Source: Mastigamoeba balamuthi (taxonomy: Eukaryota > Evosea > Mastigamoebida > Mastigamoebidae). Taken from it: a stretch of DNA of 64,000 nucleotides. The stretch lies in the NCBI GenBank assembly GCA_902651635.1, contig CACRSC010000018.1, positions 549,765 through 613,764 on the forward strand, in the 5' to 3' direction. Below are positions 36,701-47,627 of this stretch, in pieces (position 1 is the stretch's first letter; every line of letters begins with the position of its first letter). Both the position numbers and the translations under genes were made by a program. The notes beneath the pieces were generated by a model, which worked only from the letters and a program-made list of their open reading frames with translations, did no database searches and was not told where the DNA came from.

Positions 36701-37769
36701 GGACAGCAGCACAGCTGAGTCAGCTTGGTCAACTTCGACACGTCTGAGGGTATGGTTCCACTCAGCCAGTTCCGTCCAAGCGCCCTGTGAGCAACGGACG
36801 TCAGAGTGGCCAATGTCACTGCCCTAACGCACAGCGTTTCCATGCCAGGCCACTGTGAAAATGTCGTGGGCACATTGCCGCCGAGGTTCCAGTTGCCGTT
36901 GATGTACCTTGTCGGAATGGCAAGTCAGTCGGGGAAGCGTCGATAAACAGTGTTGGAGGCGGACAGCGAAGTGAGCTTGGTGAGACCGTAGAGCGGAGGA
37001 ATCCCTCCGGTCAGGGCTGTGGCGGTCACCGTCCTGGCAATCCATCCCCAGGGGCAGATGAGACACGAGAGATGAATGCCACACAAGAGGGGCCATAACA
37101 CAGCACGGACAGGCGCTGGAGGTTGGTCAGGCTCAGGAGCGACGGTGGGATCACGCCGGTGAGCCGAGACGTGATGGTCGACGACATGACGTTGCCGTCA
37201 GTGATGGCCCTGCAAGGACCACCCAGCCCCCACCCGCGGTCACAGAAACAAAACGAAAAAAGGGTGTTGTGTCAACGGCCGCACAGCGTCCTGAGCTCTG
37301 TCAGGGACCCAAGGTCCGGCAGAGTCCCCACGAGTGCGCTGCCCGTCGGGATCTCACTGAGAGCACCCGCGGAAAGTGGGGAGGGGACAGTTGGTCAGAA
37401 AACGAACGCCAAGCAGGAGGCGGGGGGCACAGACATGGAGATGACGTTTGTGTTGTTGGCGTCGCAGGCCAGGACAAAGCGCGGCGGCAGGGGCGACGGC
37501 AGCCGCAGCGGGCAGATGCTGGCGTTGGATCCCGCGTTGCAGGCCGGGGGCTGCGGGCGCGAGGCCGACGTGACGAGGGCTAGCAGCGAGCAGACGGCCC
37601 TCTTCTGGGCCTCGAGGTCCGCACAGCCCAGCCGCGCAACTGCGGAACCCGCGAGACCCGCGCCAACGCGATTTGAGGCCAGGGCGGCACGGGGGTGCGG
37701 GGGACGGGTCGCACGGGCCGAGCAGACGACGAGAGCGCACAGAAGGCGGCGCCCAAAGGTGCACCACAT
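33784..37769 (-). CDS. Receptor-like TKL kinase A (LRR, GCC2/GCC3, TM, beta-sandwich, kinase)
   Basis: Order of domains: signal peptide (MWCTFGRRLLCALVVC); N-terminal capping region ending VLACDANNTNVISM; leucine-rich repeats (LTGVIPPSLLSLTNLQRLSV, NWLSGTIPSDVSKLTKLTQL); six or so cysteine-rich GCC2/GCC3 repeats (CPNGTYSPTGATFCLACP and relatives); one membrane helix (VVAIAVGCSVAGAVVLGAMFAA); an MSP/PapD-like beta-sandwich (VGIPIVHNLSIMNFSG); and a kinase. Kinase motifs are GEGSFGTVYRG, VAIK, HRDLKPDN, DFG, APE and DPSARPTF, all intact. The final exon (33986-33784) is a Ser/Glu-rich tail. There are many short introns; only the last junctions were fully resolved. It is the first of three paralogues on this strand. 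The ligand is unknown. Confidence 0.88.
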
Positions 37770-38005
37770 TCCACTCGAAGGATAACAAACAAACGGGCAA
37801 AAGACAACCGGTTTTTGCCGGATCCGGCAGAACCAGAACAGAAAAGCGGGCACCGGTCGCCAAAGGGCTTTGGTGCGGGCAGTGCACAACAGGAAAGCGG
37901 ATTGGCCGAGACAGTTCGCTTGTAGTGCGGTGTCTGGACCACCTGATGAATCTGCGGGGATTTTTCTCATGGTCTGCCAGATTTAGGAGCTCGCTGAATC
38001 GCAAA

Positions 38006-39989
38006 ATGTCGGCCACCGGGTCCGACGAGTTCCGAGCGTGCTCGGAGCAATTGAGGGCTCTGGCGCCGCGGTGCAGCGATTCCAGCTTTGGCGAGATCGT
38101 GTCGCTGCATGCGTCTCAGCAGGCGTTGCGAGCAGCAATGCACTGCGTCCGCACGGCCTCCGCAGTCGCCCGTGCTCGCCAGGCCATGGGCTCCAAGCCC
38201 TTCTCTCTACAGTCCCTCGCCGACTCGCTCTCCAGCACGGTCTCCGAGTTGTGCGAAACGCTTTCCCCCGTACTTTTCCCCGATTTAACAGCCAGTCGGA
38301 AAAGCGAATCCACCGTTTTGTTTTTCGAGGCTGAGATGATGAATGCGGCTCCGCTGGAACGCCTGGCAGCAAACACGCGGTCGACTCTCGACTCTGGTGC
38401 GCCGATACTCGTGCCGAGAATTGTCTCTGAATCGGAAAGCTCTTGCACAGCCGCGCAGGCTGCCCGGCGGCACTGCAGGTCGCTTGCCGCATGCCTGGCC
38501 ACCTGCGCGCCCGCCAAGCTCTTCTCCTCGCTGCTGGAGCCCGCGTATCGCATCAAGCAGCTGTGCACGCGGTACTCTGCGGCTGCCAGGCGCGTGGGGG
38601 CCGAGCAGCTCTCGGGGTCGCACCTGGACCTGGGCTGCTTCCTGCCGGCCCTCGCTGAGGCCCGCGCTGCGGCGCTGCTGTCGCGGGTCGGGCAGGTGCC
38701 GCTGCAGGAGGACGTGAGCGGGTTCCTCCGCACGGCCTCGGACGTTGAGTCCGAGTACGTGTTCGGGCTGCTGGCGATGTCACCTGCGATGTTCGAGAGC
38801 AGCGGGGGGCTTGCGGGGCGGCTGGCCCGGATGCCCGACGTGGACCTCGTGCGAGCGCCTCCAGCGAGGCCGCGGCCGTCGCGTGAGGGTCCGGAAAGCG
38901 ACGCTCGGAGGCGCAAATCGCAGGCGCGGAGGGAGCAGAGGGCCAAGGACGTCGCGTGGTCGTACCTGTGTCTCTTCTTCCAGGCCCTGGGCGACAAGTT
39001 CGAGATGTTCAGGGCAGAGAAGGTCTGCTCAGTCCCCACTTCCGAACTCTCAGCTCTCCACCGTGCGACGCCCAGCACTTCTGCTGCCGGTGCTCACTCC
39101 TGTGGCAGAGAGGCTAGGAATGGCGTGCGATGTCTGCAGGGCCGCGCGGTCTGCGGCCTGCGACTTCTTTCCCAAGGCCAGGGCTATCTACTTCCTCTGT
39201 GTGGCGCGCAGGTGCCTCGCCCCCACAGCCGAGTCCAAGGGCATGTTCGGGCTGCCCATTGGCGTGTGCTCTGCCTCGTGGAAGTTGCGCCCGCTCGTCC
39301 GCCCAGGGGAGACTGGAAGGCCCCCGGTTCCCGTGGCGACCGCCTCAATCAACGCGCTGGCCTCCATCCAGCAGGTCGTCGCTGCCGGGGACTACAGCGC
39401 GCAGGGCCTGGAGCTCGCAGCAAGGTCCGCCGCGGCTGTCGGCGAGCTCGTGTACCACTGGGGAGCCGCGGCCTTTAGTCGCTTTCCATCCGAGTCTGAC
39501 AGCGAGGACATGCTGATCGTTCATGCGTCTCTGTGGGAAATCGCTACTAGTCTGAGAGCGATTGCGAACTACGTGGAGGGTAAGAGAGCGCAGGACGGAT
39601 ATCTGTTCTCAAAGTGGTGCGCGGCCGTTGATCTGCTCGCTGCAAGCGTCGCTGAGTCGTTTGTCAACAACGCGACAGCGGGAGTATTGCCGACACGCAT
39701 CTGCAAGCGCAAGAAGCAGGCGACCGAGCCCTCTGAGGTCACCAGCGCCATGCTGGAGCGACTGGGCGAGTTGGTCGAACAGTCCTCGAACCTCCCCATC
39801 GACTCTTCTGGCCACGTGCTGGCCAGGGCCATCGAGAGATCCCTGTGGGACCTTCTGCGCTGCAGATGCTACTGGACAGGGATGACCGCCGCCCAGTGTG
39901 ACGCCGATCTAAAGGCAATTGTGGAATGGCTTGACCACGCTTCATCTCTGTCCGATGGGCACGCGAAAAGGACAACCGGCATGATCTGA
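38006..39989 (+). CDS. Hypothetical helical protein
   Basis: Not recognised. Two exons (38006-39022, 39111-39989) give about 631 aa. The start is the ATG of MSATGSDEFRACSEQLRAL; the frame is open further upstream but overlaps the divergent receptor gene. The sequence is mostly predicted helix with many Ala, Leu and Ser and regularly placed Cys, no signal peptide and no membrane segment. A basic stretch (RRRKSQARREQRAKD) sits before the intron. It resembles a helical scaffold or tethering subunit in general style, but no family is identified. It interrupts the receptor-kinase array on the opposite strand and starts 237 nt from receptor A. Confidence 0.75.
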
Positions 39990-40434
39990 CAATTCCCCCA
40001 ATCCGCAGGCAGCGCGAAGTGGTAAGACAGAGGTGTTGTGGAGCCTTGGAACGATGGGAGACGGCCGTCTCGTTCATGAAGAGCAGATCGCAGGGCCGCC
40101 GCGCCGTTCCGCACATTGTCGACACGCTGCTGAGCGACATTCCTGGGGACTCCTGAACCTGGATGCCACCGCGCAGAACACGTCTCTCTATGATTGTTTT
40201 CTCCACAACGAAGAAGCAACAGAATGTGCAGTTGGAGGGAAGCGGTCTGGACCTGGTCGGAGCACAGGCACCATGGACTGAGTACACACTTCTCCCCACC
40301 CACTGAAAAGATCTCTTGTATTCACAGACGGGAGCACCACGATTAAGGGTATTATGGGCGTGAAAAAGCAACAGGCAGCATCTACAGGCACAATTACGTT
40401 GGCTATTCTTCATTGACTTTGGTGTGAGATGAAA
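39990..40434. other. Intergenic stretch between convergent 3' ends
   Basis: It lies between the helical protein (plus) and receptor kinase B (minus). Nothing else is recognised. Confidence 0.45.
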
Positions 40435-43400
40435 CTAGGACGTTCCCGTCGCTTTCGGGGGAGGCACGCTGTCAGTATCGCAAGGCGCGCTCCGGGAGAG
40501 AGGTGTCTTTACGGATGGCCCTCTCAGCGACACGGGGCACACTGACTCGCTTTCAGAGAGTTCCGCAGAGATGTGTCCCAATACACCCACGAGGTCCGCA
40601 AAAGCTGCGCCGGTCAAGCCATCGGTGAAGATAGAGATAAATCCAATGAATGCAGCGTACTGGGCCTAGCTGCTGGGTCGCTTGACCAGCAGGATTCGAT
40701 GATTTCCCTGATTGAGGTCCTGCAGTCCGGAGGAATCGGCGCGCGATTGCCCTCGGAGATGAATTTGGAGAGAGCTTCCATGCAGATGAGACTCGGTGAG
40801 TCCAATGGACGCCCGTACCAAAGACTGAGGGAAAGTTGTCAACCGAGTACGGCTCGCGCTCGAGCCAGAGCTCATACAGCAAGATCGCGAAGCTAAAGAC
40901 GTCTGCGGGCTTATGGTAGTTCTCGGTCCCTGCAAGGATCTCAGGGGCCATGAAGATCGGAGTGCCGATGCCCTTGGTCAGGTTGAGGGACCTCTGCGAC
41001 GATATGCACCTCGATGCCCCGAAGTCGGTAATCCTATCGTGGCTCATGTGTTGAGAAAAAGGCAGAGCAGGATAGGAGCGCACTTGCACACAACCGCAGC
41101 ATCAATTGTAAGGGCCACGACGAGCACGTTCTCGGGCTTCAGGTCGCGGTGCAGGATGCTGGAGCGGTGCAGGAACTGCATGCCGCACGCTATGTTGGTC
41201 GCGACGGCGACCTTGTACCTTTGCGACATGTTGTACTTGCGTATGACGACGTCAAGACTCCCGTTGGCCACGTACTCTGTCACCATGTAGACTCTTCCGG
41301 GCACCACTGCTGCCCCCAGGTACGAGATGATGTTTGGCGAGCGTATCTGCTCGGCAATGTCGATCTCCCGGCTCAGGTCGCCGACGTCAACCTGTAGGCC
41401 GCGCAGGTGCTTGATGGCCACTTGGTTGCCTCTCCAGTAGCCCCTGTAGACTGTCCCGAAACTCCCCTCTCCAATCACCTCCTTGAACGCAAGCTCATCC
41501 AGGTCGATCCGAGTGCTCAGCTTGCCTACTGCCATGAACGTAACGCACAGGCTCTCCCGCTTCCTTGTTTTCCCGTCCGAGTCTGTGTAGCAGTACTCAT
41601 TAGTTGCTGGAATAGAGGCCACTCGGATGCGTGGGCGGCACATACAATCAGAAACAACAGCGAAGGTATCGTTGATGTTGGCTGTGCAGTACAGAATGAG
41701 GTTGACCTCCACCTTCATGCTACAGCCCCTCTTGAGCCGTGCTTCCTTGGGGACCACCGTAATCCCGAACTTGTTGCTGGTGGGCACCTCCACCTGGAAG
41801 TGAAGCACGCCTATGTCGCGGTTACTGACCACAAAGCTCTGTTGTAGCGGGACCCCGACGGCCACCTGTTGTCCAATCTGGCCGTTTTCTGCAAACATCA
41901 AGCTCTTGGGCTCTACCATCCACGCGTCGTTCTCGGGCCTGCGTGGAAAATTCGATGAGCACTGGTACCCGCAGAGGAAGTGGAACAAACGGCGGAGGCA
42001 TATCGAAGGCGGGAGGAAGGGGTTCTTTCGGAGACAGCGGGCTCTGGCACAGGTCTCTGAGGGATGATGCCGAGGTCGATGTTGTGACAACGCCCAGGGA
42101 CACGCTCGGGGACTCCACGGGCTGTTGGTAGGGCCTCCGCTTTCTGGAGACAAGTGATTAAGATGGCGCCTGGCCCAGAAACTCGTACAGTCTGTATAAG
42201 AGTACAGTTGCCACCACTGCTGAAAGAACTACTGCACATCCGCCAGCACTTGACACGCCGGCGATGACAGCTGTGTTGACCCTCGCGCGCGCCTGAACGA
42301 CGTTCCTGTTGTCGCTTCCGTCGCTGCCCGACGGCAGCTGCGAAGACGGAGAGGCCGAGCTCCCAGCAGGCTGGGTGAAGCACTTCTCGTTGTACTGGGT
42401 GCAGTTAAGGCACCAGCACGCGCGGCACGAGTCCCAGCCAGGGAAGGCGTGCGAGCCCGTCTGGCACTGCATGCACCCGGTCCTCTTGGGCAGCGGCGCA
42501 AAGCCAGCAGGGCATTCGCTGCAGCGTGTCGCACCAGCTGAAGAGAACGTTCCCTCGGGACACTCGGAGCACCTGAGCGCTCCAGTGGCATTTGAGTAGG
42601 TCCCGGCGGCACACGGATGGCAGGGGACTGAGCCGTCGGGGGAGCCCGAGTAGTGGGAGGGCGGGCATCTCGCCACAGAGCAGTTGGGGCCCAGAGACCA
42701 CGCGCAGTTGGCGGCAAACGCGGAGATGCACGTGTTCCGGAAGTTGCACAGGTGCCAACTGTACGAGCCCAGGAGCCCCTCCACGCGCGTGCCCTCCAGG
42801 GAGATGTTCCTACACGTGTCGGAGGCGTTTCTCGGTCAGAGACTGCCACACAACAGGAGTGCCGCACATCTTCGAGGTAATGGGAGGAAATTCGGGGGTG
42901 CCATGTATGCCAGGGTTGTGCGACAGGTCCCTTGATACACGCATCAGAACCGATTGGAATAACGAGGATAGGCCATACAGCGATTGCATAGTGGACGGAA
43001 GACTCGGAATGGTGCCGTTGAGCATGTTCCGCGAGAAGTTCCTACGCTCGCCAGGTGGGCCCGCGCGCGTGAGGGGGTGTGGAGGGTGCGCACGCCGTGG
43101 ACAGCCACACGAAGCTCGAGAGATTCGGCAGAGGACCGGTGATCCTGTTGTTGTCCATGTACACCTGCGTCAGCCTGAACAGCGCTGTCATGTTCGGCAG
43201 CGGCCCCTCGATGCCCCATCCAGAGACGTTCCTGCCCATACGCGCCACGCACAAACGCACAGAAAATACGCGCAATTACGTCATTGGACCAGGAAAAAAC
43301 GGCACCAGCTGCGCCCAACACCGAGAGATCTGATGCGGAGTTGCGGAGACGGCCCGCTTCAGGATACTAAAAAAAAGCCACGCGTGCAATACCGGCCCAA

Positions 43401-43798
43401 CCGTTAAGGGGGCACAGGCGCGGGGGAGGGGGCGCACAGGACCATGACGTTGCCGAACCAGCCGCAGAGGGTCATGGGCGCCATGCACGGCGTCGGCGAC
43501 CCGCAGGGCGACTGCATGCCGCTGGGCGGCCTGCTGGCCATGCTCCACAGCGCGCACATCGACCGCGCCTGGCCCTCCGGGTCCACCTGCGACCACCCGA
43601 GAGCAGCCGCTTCTCAACGGCAAACGCGACGCCACCACGCGCAAAACGCGAGGCAGAGAAAGAAAAGGTGAACACAGTAAATAAATGAAAGGGGACAAGA
43701 GCGGGCCGCTGTAGAAACAAGTAAAAAGTCAGGCAGAGAACCTCACCCCAGAGGATCGCCGCCACTGCGGCCACGAGAAGCCCGCGGTGCCCCGCCAT
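40435..43798 (-). CDS. Receptor-like TKL kinase B
   Basis: Same plan as its neighbours: signal peptide (MAGHRGLLVAAVAAIL), cysteine-containing cap, a few leucine-rich repeats (LTQVYMDNNRITGPLPNLSS), GCC2/GCC3 cysteine repeats (CAAGTYSNATGALRCSECP), one membrane helix (VIAGVSSAGGCAVVLSAVVA), an MSP/PapD-like beta-sandwich (EPKSLMFAENGQIGQQVAVG) and a kinase. The kinase keeps GEGSFGTVYRG, VAIKHL, HRDLKPEN, DFGASR, GTPIFMAPEIL and DPAARPTF. The last exon encodes a Ser-rich tail beginning ADLVGVLGHISAELSESES, alignable with the tail of kinase A. The kinase appears active; like A it should signal from the plasma membrane. Confidence 0.88.
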
Positions 43799-44313
43799 CG
43801 CTGGCCGCTGCGTCGTGGGGAGGTGGGCGCGCGTGTGCTGGCTCCGGGCACTGCTTTCTTTTCTTTCTCTCCGGGGCTTTTTTTGGTGGGAGGTGGGCGC
43901 TGCGTGGGTGTGCTTCTGGGCCGCTGTGTTTTCTTTTGAGGGGCTTTTCCCTCAGACGTCAGATTTCCACTCTTGATACGGCAGCGAAAAATAGAATATC
44001 TGCCTTACGGCCCGAGCGCGCGCTGCCAGCGCAGAGATAGACCCCTGAGGAAAGCCCCCCACGGGCGGCCGGTAAGGGCGGATCGGCCACCTTGCCAGCG
44101 CATCGCAGGGCGGGGCCGTTGACAAGAAAACACCATACCGGCAAAAGCCTCCGTTACGCCAAAGACAGCATCGAACGCGTTGCCCCCTCTACCAGCAGAG
44201 AACAGCGTCCGTGCCAAAAAGCAAAAAATGCCCTCTCCTGAACTTGGGAGTTCCCCTTGAGGCTTTACAGGGGTATCCCGATTACAATTTGTTCTGCGTG
44301 GGTACCCCCTTGC
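43799..44313. promoter_or_regulatory. Region upstream of kinase B and downstream of kinase C
   Basis: About 515 nt holding the promoter of kinase B and the 3' end of kinase C. Poly-pyrimidine and G-rich tracts are present, but no recognised element. Confidence 0.4.
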
Positions 44314-47300
44314 CTACTCGTTTGTTCGGGTGAGTGGCGTCTGTGGGGGCGACGCGGGGCCGTTGAGCGAGCTGCTCGACCCCGCCAGTGATAGCGTCTG
44401 CTCGCGCAGCGTGGCAGACCTGGCCATGGGGTCACCTGCGTGCTCGGAGACGATGTCCGCCATGTCCTCAGCGACAATATCGAACACTGCACGGAATATC
44501 CGTTAGAAACTGCACGCGCACAGGCTGTACGAACGCGGCCTTGCGATGGGGTCCGCATCCCAGCACCTCACGAGCAGAGACCTCACCAGCGGGTCGCACG
44601 ACTCTGGTATGAATGGCCGGTTTCCTTGCAAAACGTACTCCGTCAATGCTGCCAAATTCCTAAGCGAAAATGGCATTGCAGCAAACCGCTCACCGAACGG
44701 CATCCGGAAGCACTGCTCTGAGTACGGCTCCACTTCAAACCACAGCTCGTGGAAGAGAAGGGCGAAACTGGTACAGATAGAATGAGGCAACGGCTGAGAG
44801 GGCGGATGTGCTGGGCTGCGTACCTGAATACGTCAGCGGTTTTGGAGTAGGGTATGTCCTCGCTCAGGAGCTCCGGGGCCATGTAAATCGGCGTGCCAAT
44901 GCCCTTAGTCATGTTGAGCTTCGGGTGGCTTGTGATCGCCCTAGAGGTGCCGAAGTCGGTAATTCTGAAGAAACGTTGTAAGGTACAGTTGCACTTCAAG
45001 GGCTCACTTGCAAACGACAGAGCACTCCGCTGACAGTGACACCATAAGCACGTTGTCTGGCTTAAGGTCGCGGTGCAGTATGTTCGAAGCGTGGAGGAAC
45101 TTCATCCCTGGCCGCGAGGGGTCAGAACAACAAAATTGAGCTGACATGCCAGCAATTATGTTCGAAGCAACGTGGAGCTTGAAGGAAGTGCTGAGCTTGT
45201 ACTTGTGAGTAACGGTAGCCAGACTCCCGTGAGGCATGAACTCTGTGACTAGGCAGAACTTTCCCGGGGCAACACAGGCCCCGACAAAGCTGACGACGTG
45301 GGGGCACCGGATCTGTTCGAGCAAGTCGACCTCCTTCACGAACTCGTTGAAGTCGCTGATCACCTCCTTGAGCATCTTTATTGCTACGTCATTCATGCGC
45401 CACTGGCCACGGTAGACGACGCCGTAGCTTCCCTGTCCTATGATGTCACCGAACTGCAACTCGTCGTAGTCAATTCGGCTGCTGAGCTTGCCCTCGGCTC
45501 TAACTGAGATACACATGAACTCTCTCTTGCGGCCACCTGTCCCGTCTTTATCTAGTACAAGAAAGTGGTCGGTTATGGGAAATGCTATTGGCGCACATCT
45601 GACAAGGATCGGCAAGTTCTCTCTCACGGTTGTTGTGCAGTGCAATATCAGTGTAATATCTACCATGAATCCCGAGTTCTGCATTGCGATCGTGAGTTGC
45701 GCTAGTTAGCAGTTGCATGATGTCCACTCACTGGCGGAACCCTCCCCTCTGAGGTGGACAGGATGAAGCCCCATTTGCAACTACTGGGAACAACAATGGA
45801 GAACTTGATAGGTCTATCCATTTTGTTCACAATGCACATCTTCCGGGACACCGGAATACCTATAGGAACAGCAGTTCCCGTGTTCAGGTTGATCTGCTTG
45901 GGATCAATAGACCACATCGCATTGCTAGCCATCTCGCTGTTTGAGCACTCCGTTGAGTTGTCGTATCACTCGACCAAAAACTACGTACCAATAACCAACT
46001 ACAGACGCTTCGATATCGACAACAGAGAGAGGAGCTCGCATGGAGAGTGGGCTTAGCATGGCCGATGGCATGACTGTGTTCTTGTTCCAATCAGGTCCGA
46101 GGCCTCTCTGATTAGGAGATGCCTGCTTTCTGTACTTCGCACGCTTTCTGCAGTAAGGAACGTTAGGGGAGGATGATGCGTGTCTGCAACCTTCTCCTAA
46201 CATAGAGAATCGCTGTGAGAATTGCCATAGCAATAGAGAGTGCAGTCACCACCCCGACAGCTATTCCGACAATCAGTCCAGTCATTGAGCCGCTGGACTC
46301 TTGCTGTATGCAGCTGCCAGCACTGAGCTCATAGCCTGGCTTGCATTCACTGCATACCCCCGTGGTCGGGGAGCAGAAAGTGCAGCCAAGGCACACACTG
46401 CACTCTGTGGCGCCCTCGTCCGAGTGCGACCCGCGGGCGCACACCGTGCACCTGCTCGAACCTCGCTTGCTGAACGTTCCGGCGTCGCACAGTTGGCACC
46501 GTGTTGCTCCGGTGTTGTTGGAGAACGAGCCCGCAGCGCAGCCAGCGCACGACGGGGGCGCGCCTGTGGCAGAGTACTGGCCCGCTGGACACAATATGCA
46601 ACCCTCCTTCCTCCTCGAGACGATGCACGACGTCGCAGCCTCGAGACTGACGCACGTGTCCAGCAGGTAGCACCCCGGAGCAGAGCCCGGCGGCTGCCCC
46701 GTGAAGTAGTTGCCCGACAAGTCTCTATGAGGTGCATCAGAAGCAGCGGGGCTGAGCTACGTACACTTCCTGCAGTGCCGAGTCGCTCGGGAGACTGGGC
46801 AGCACGCCAGTGAACAAGTTGTTTGACAACCGGCTGTTACGGGGGATTTAAGATGCGTTACCATAACCGGGATCGAATCGTACAGACGAGTAAGGCTCGT
46901 GAAGCCCTCGAGCGATGGCACTGTCCCGCTCATAGAGTTGTTGCTCAAGTCCCTGCGCGGCACAGATAGCCACGTCAGCGAGCCGGAAGATCCGGACAAA
47001 CGGGCAGGCAGGCTCACAGGGATCGCAGAACCGCAAATGACCCGAACTCTGACGGCAGCGGGCCCACCAGCCCCTGTCCCGCGAGGTTGCTGTGCTTGGC
47101 AGGTCAGGAGACGGGCCGGCCGCATGGGCGGGAGGGGGGGGACGGGAGGGCTCACAGAGTGGAGAAGACGAAGAGGCCTGCCGAGGGGTGCCAATCGCAG
47201 GTGGCCGTCCCGATGGGCGGCGGGCAGAGCACACGCATGGCGTAGTCGCCGCAGCTGTCGTCGGGGAGGACGCGCTTGCAGAGCTCCAGCATGGCGGCAC

Positions 47301-47391
47301 GGTGGCCGCGGTTGACAGCGATCCACGGGTCCTGAGCGAGGGCGCGCACGGACAACAAGAGGAGAAGCACCGTTGGGAGAGAGACACCCAT
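44314..47391 (-). CDS. Receptor-like TKL kinase C
   Basis: Signal peptide (MGVSLPTVLLLLLSVRALAQ), cap with VLCPPPIGTATCDW, leucine-rich repeats (DLSNNSMSGTVPSLEGF), GCC2/GCC3 cysteine repeats (CPAGQYSATGAPPSCAGCA), membrane helix (GLIVGIAVGVVTALSIAMAILTA, split here by nothing but a basic RRRLQ follows), MSP/PapD-like sandwich (WSIDPKQINLNTG) and kinase. Kinase motifs: GQGSYGVVYRG, VAIKML, HRDLKPDN, DFGTSR, GTPIYMAPELL, DPIARPLF. The final exon ends in a Ser/Pro-rich tail. It diverges 236 nt from the Tmc-like gene, almost the same arrangement as kinase A with its neighbour. All catalytic residues are present. Confidence 0.88.
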
Positions 47392-47627
47392 TTCCCCACA
47401 AGGTACAGAGAAGGCACACACAGACAGAGCAATAGGAAATCTCTACACAGGAATATCGTGACGACTCTCGCGGGTCGAACGACACAGGCGGCACGTGCAG
47501 TCCAAGCACACTGTCGCCCACCCGCCCACTCACAAAGAGCGTGCGTGCGGGTCCTCGCCGGCGCCGATTCGATGTATGGGTACAAAGGGGGTGCCGATAC
47601 GGAGCGAACGAACGCCCAGATCTAAAA

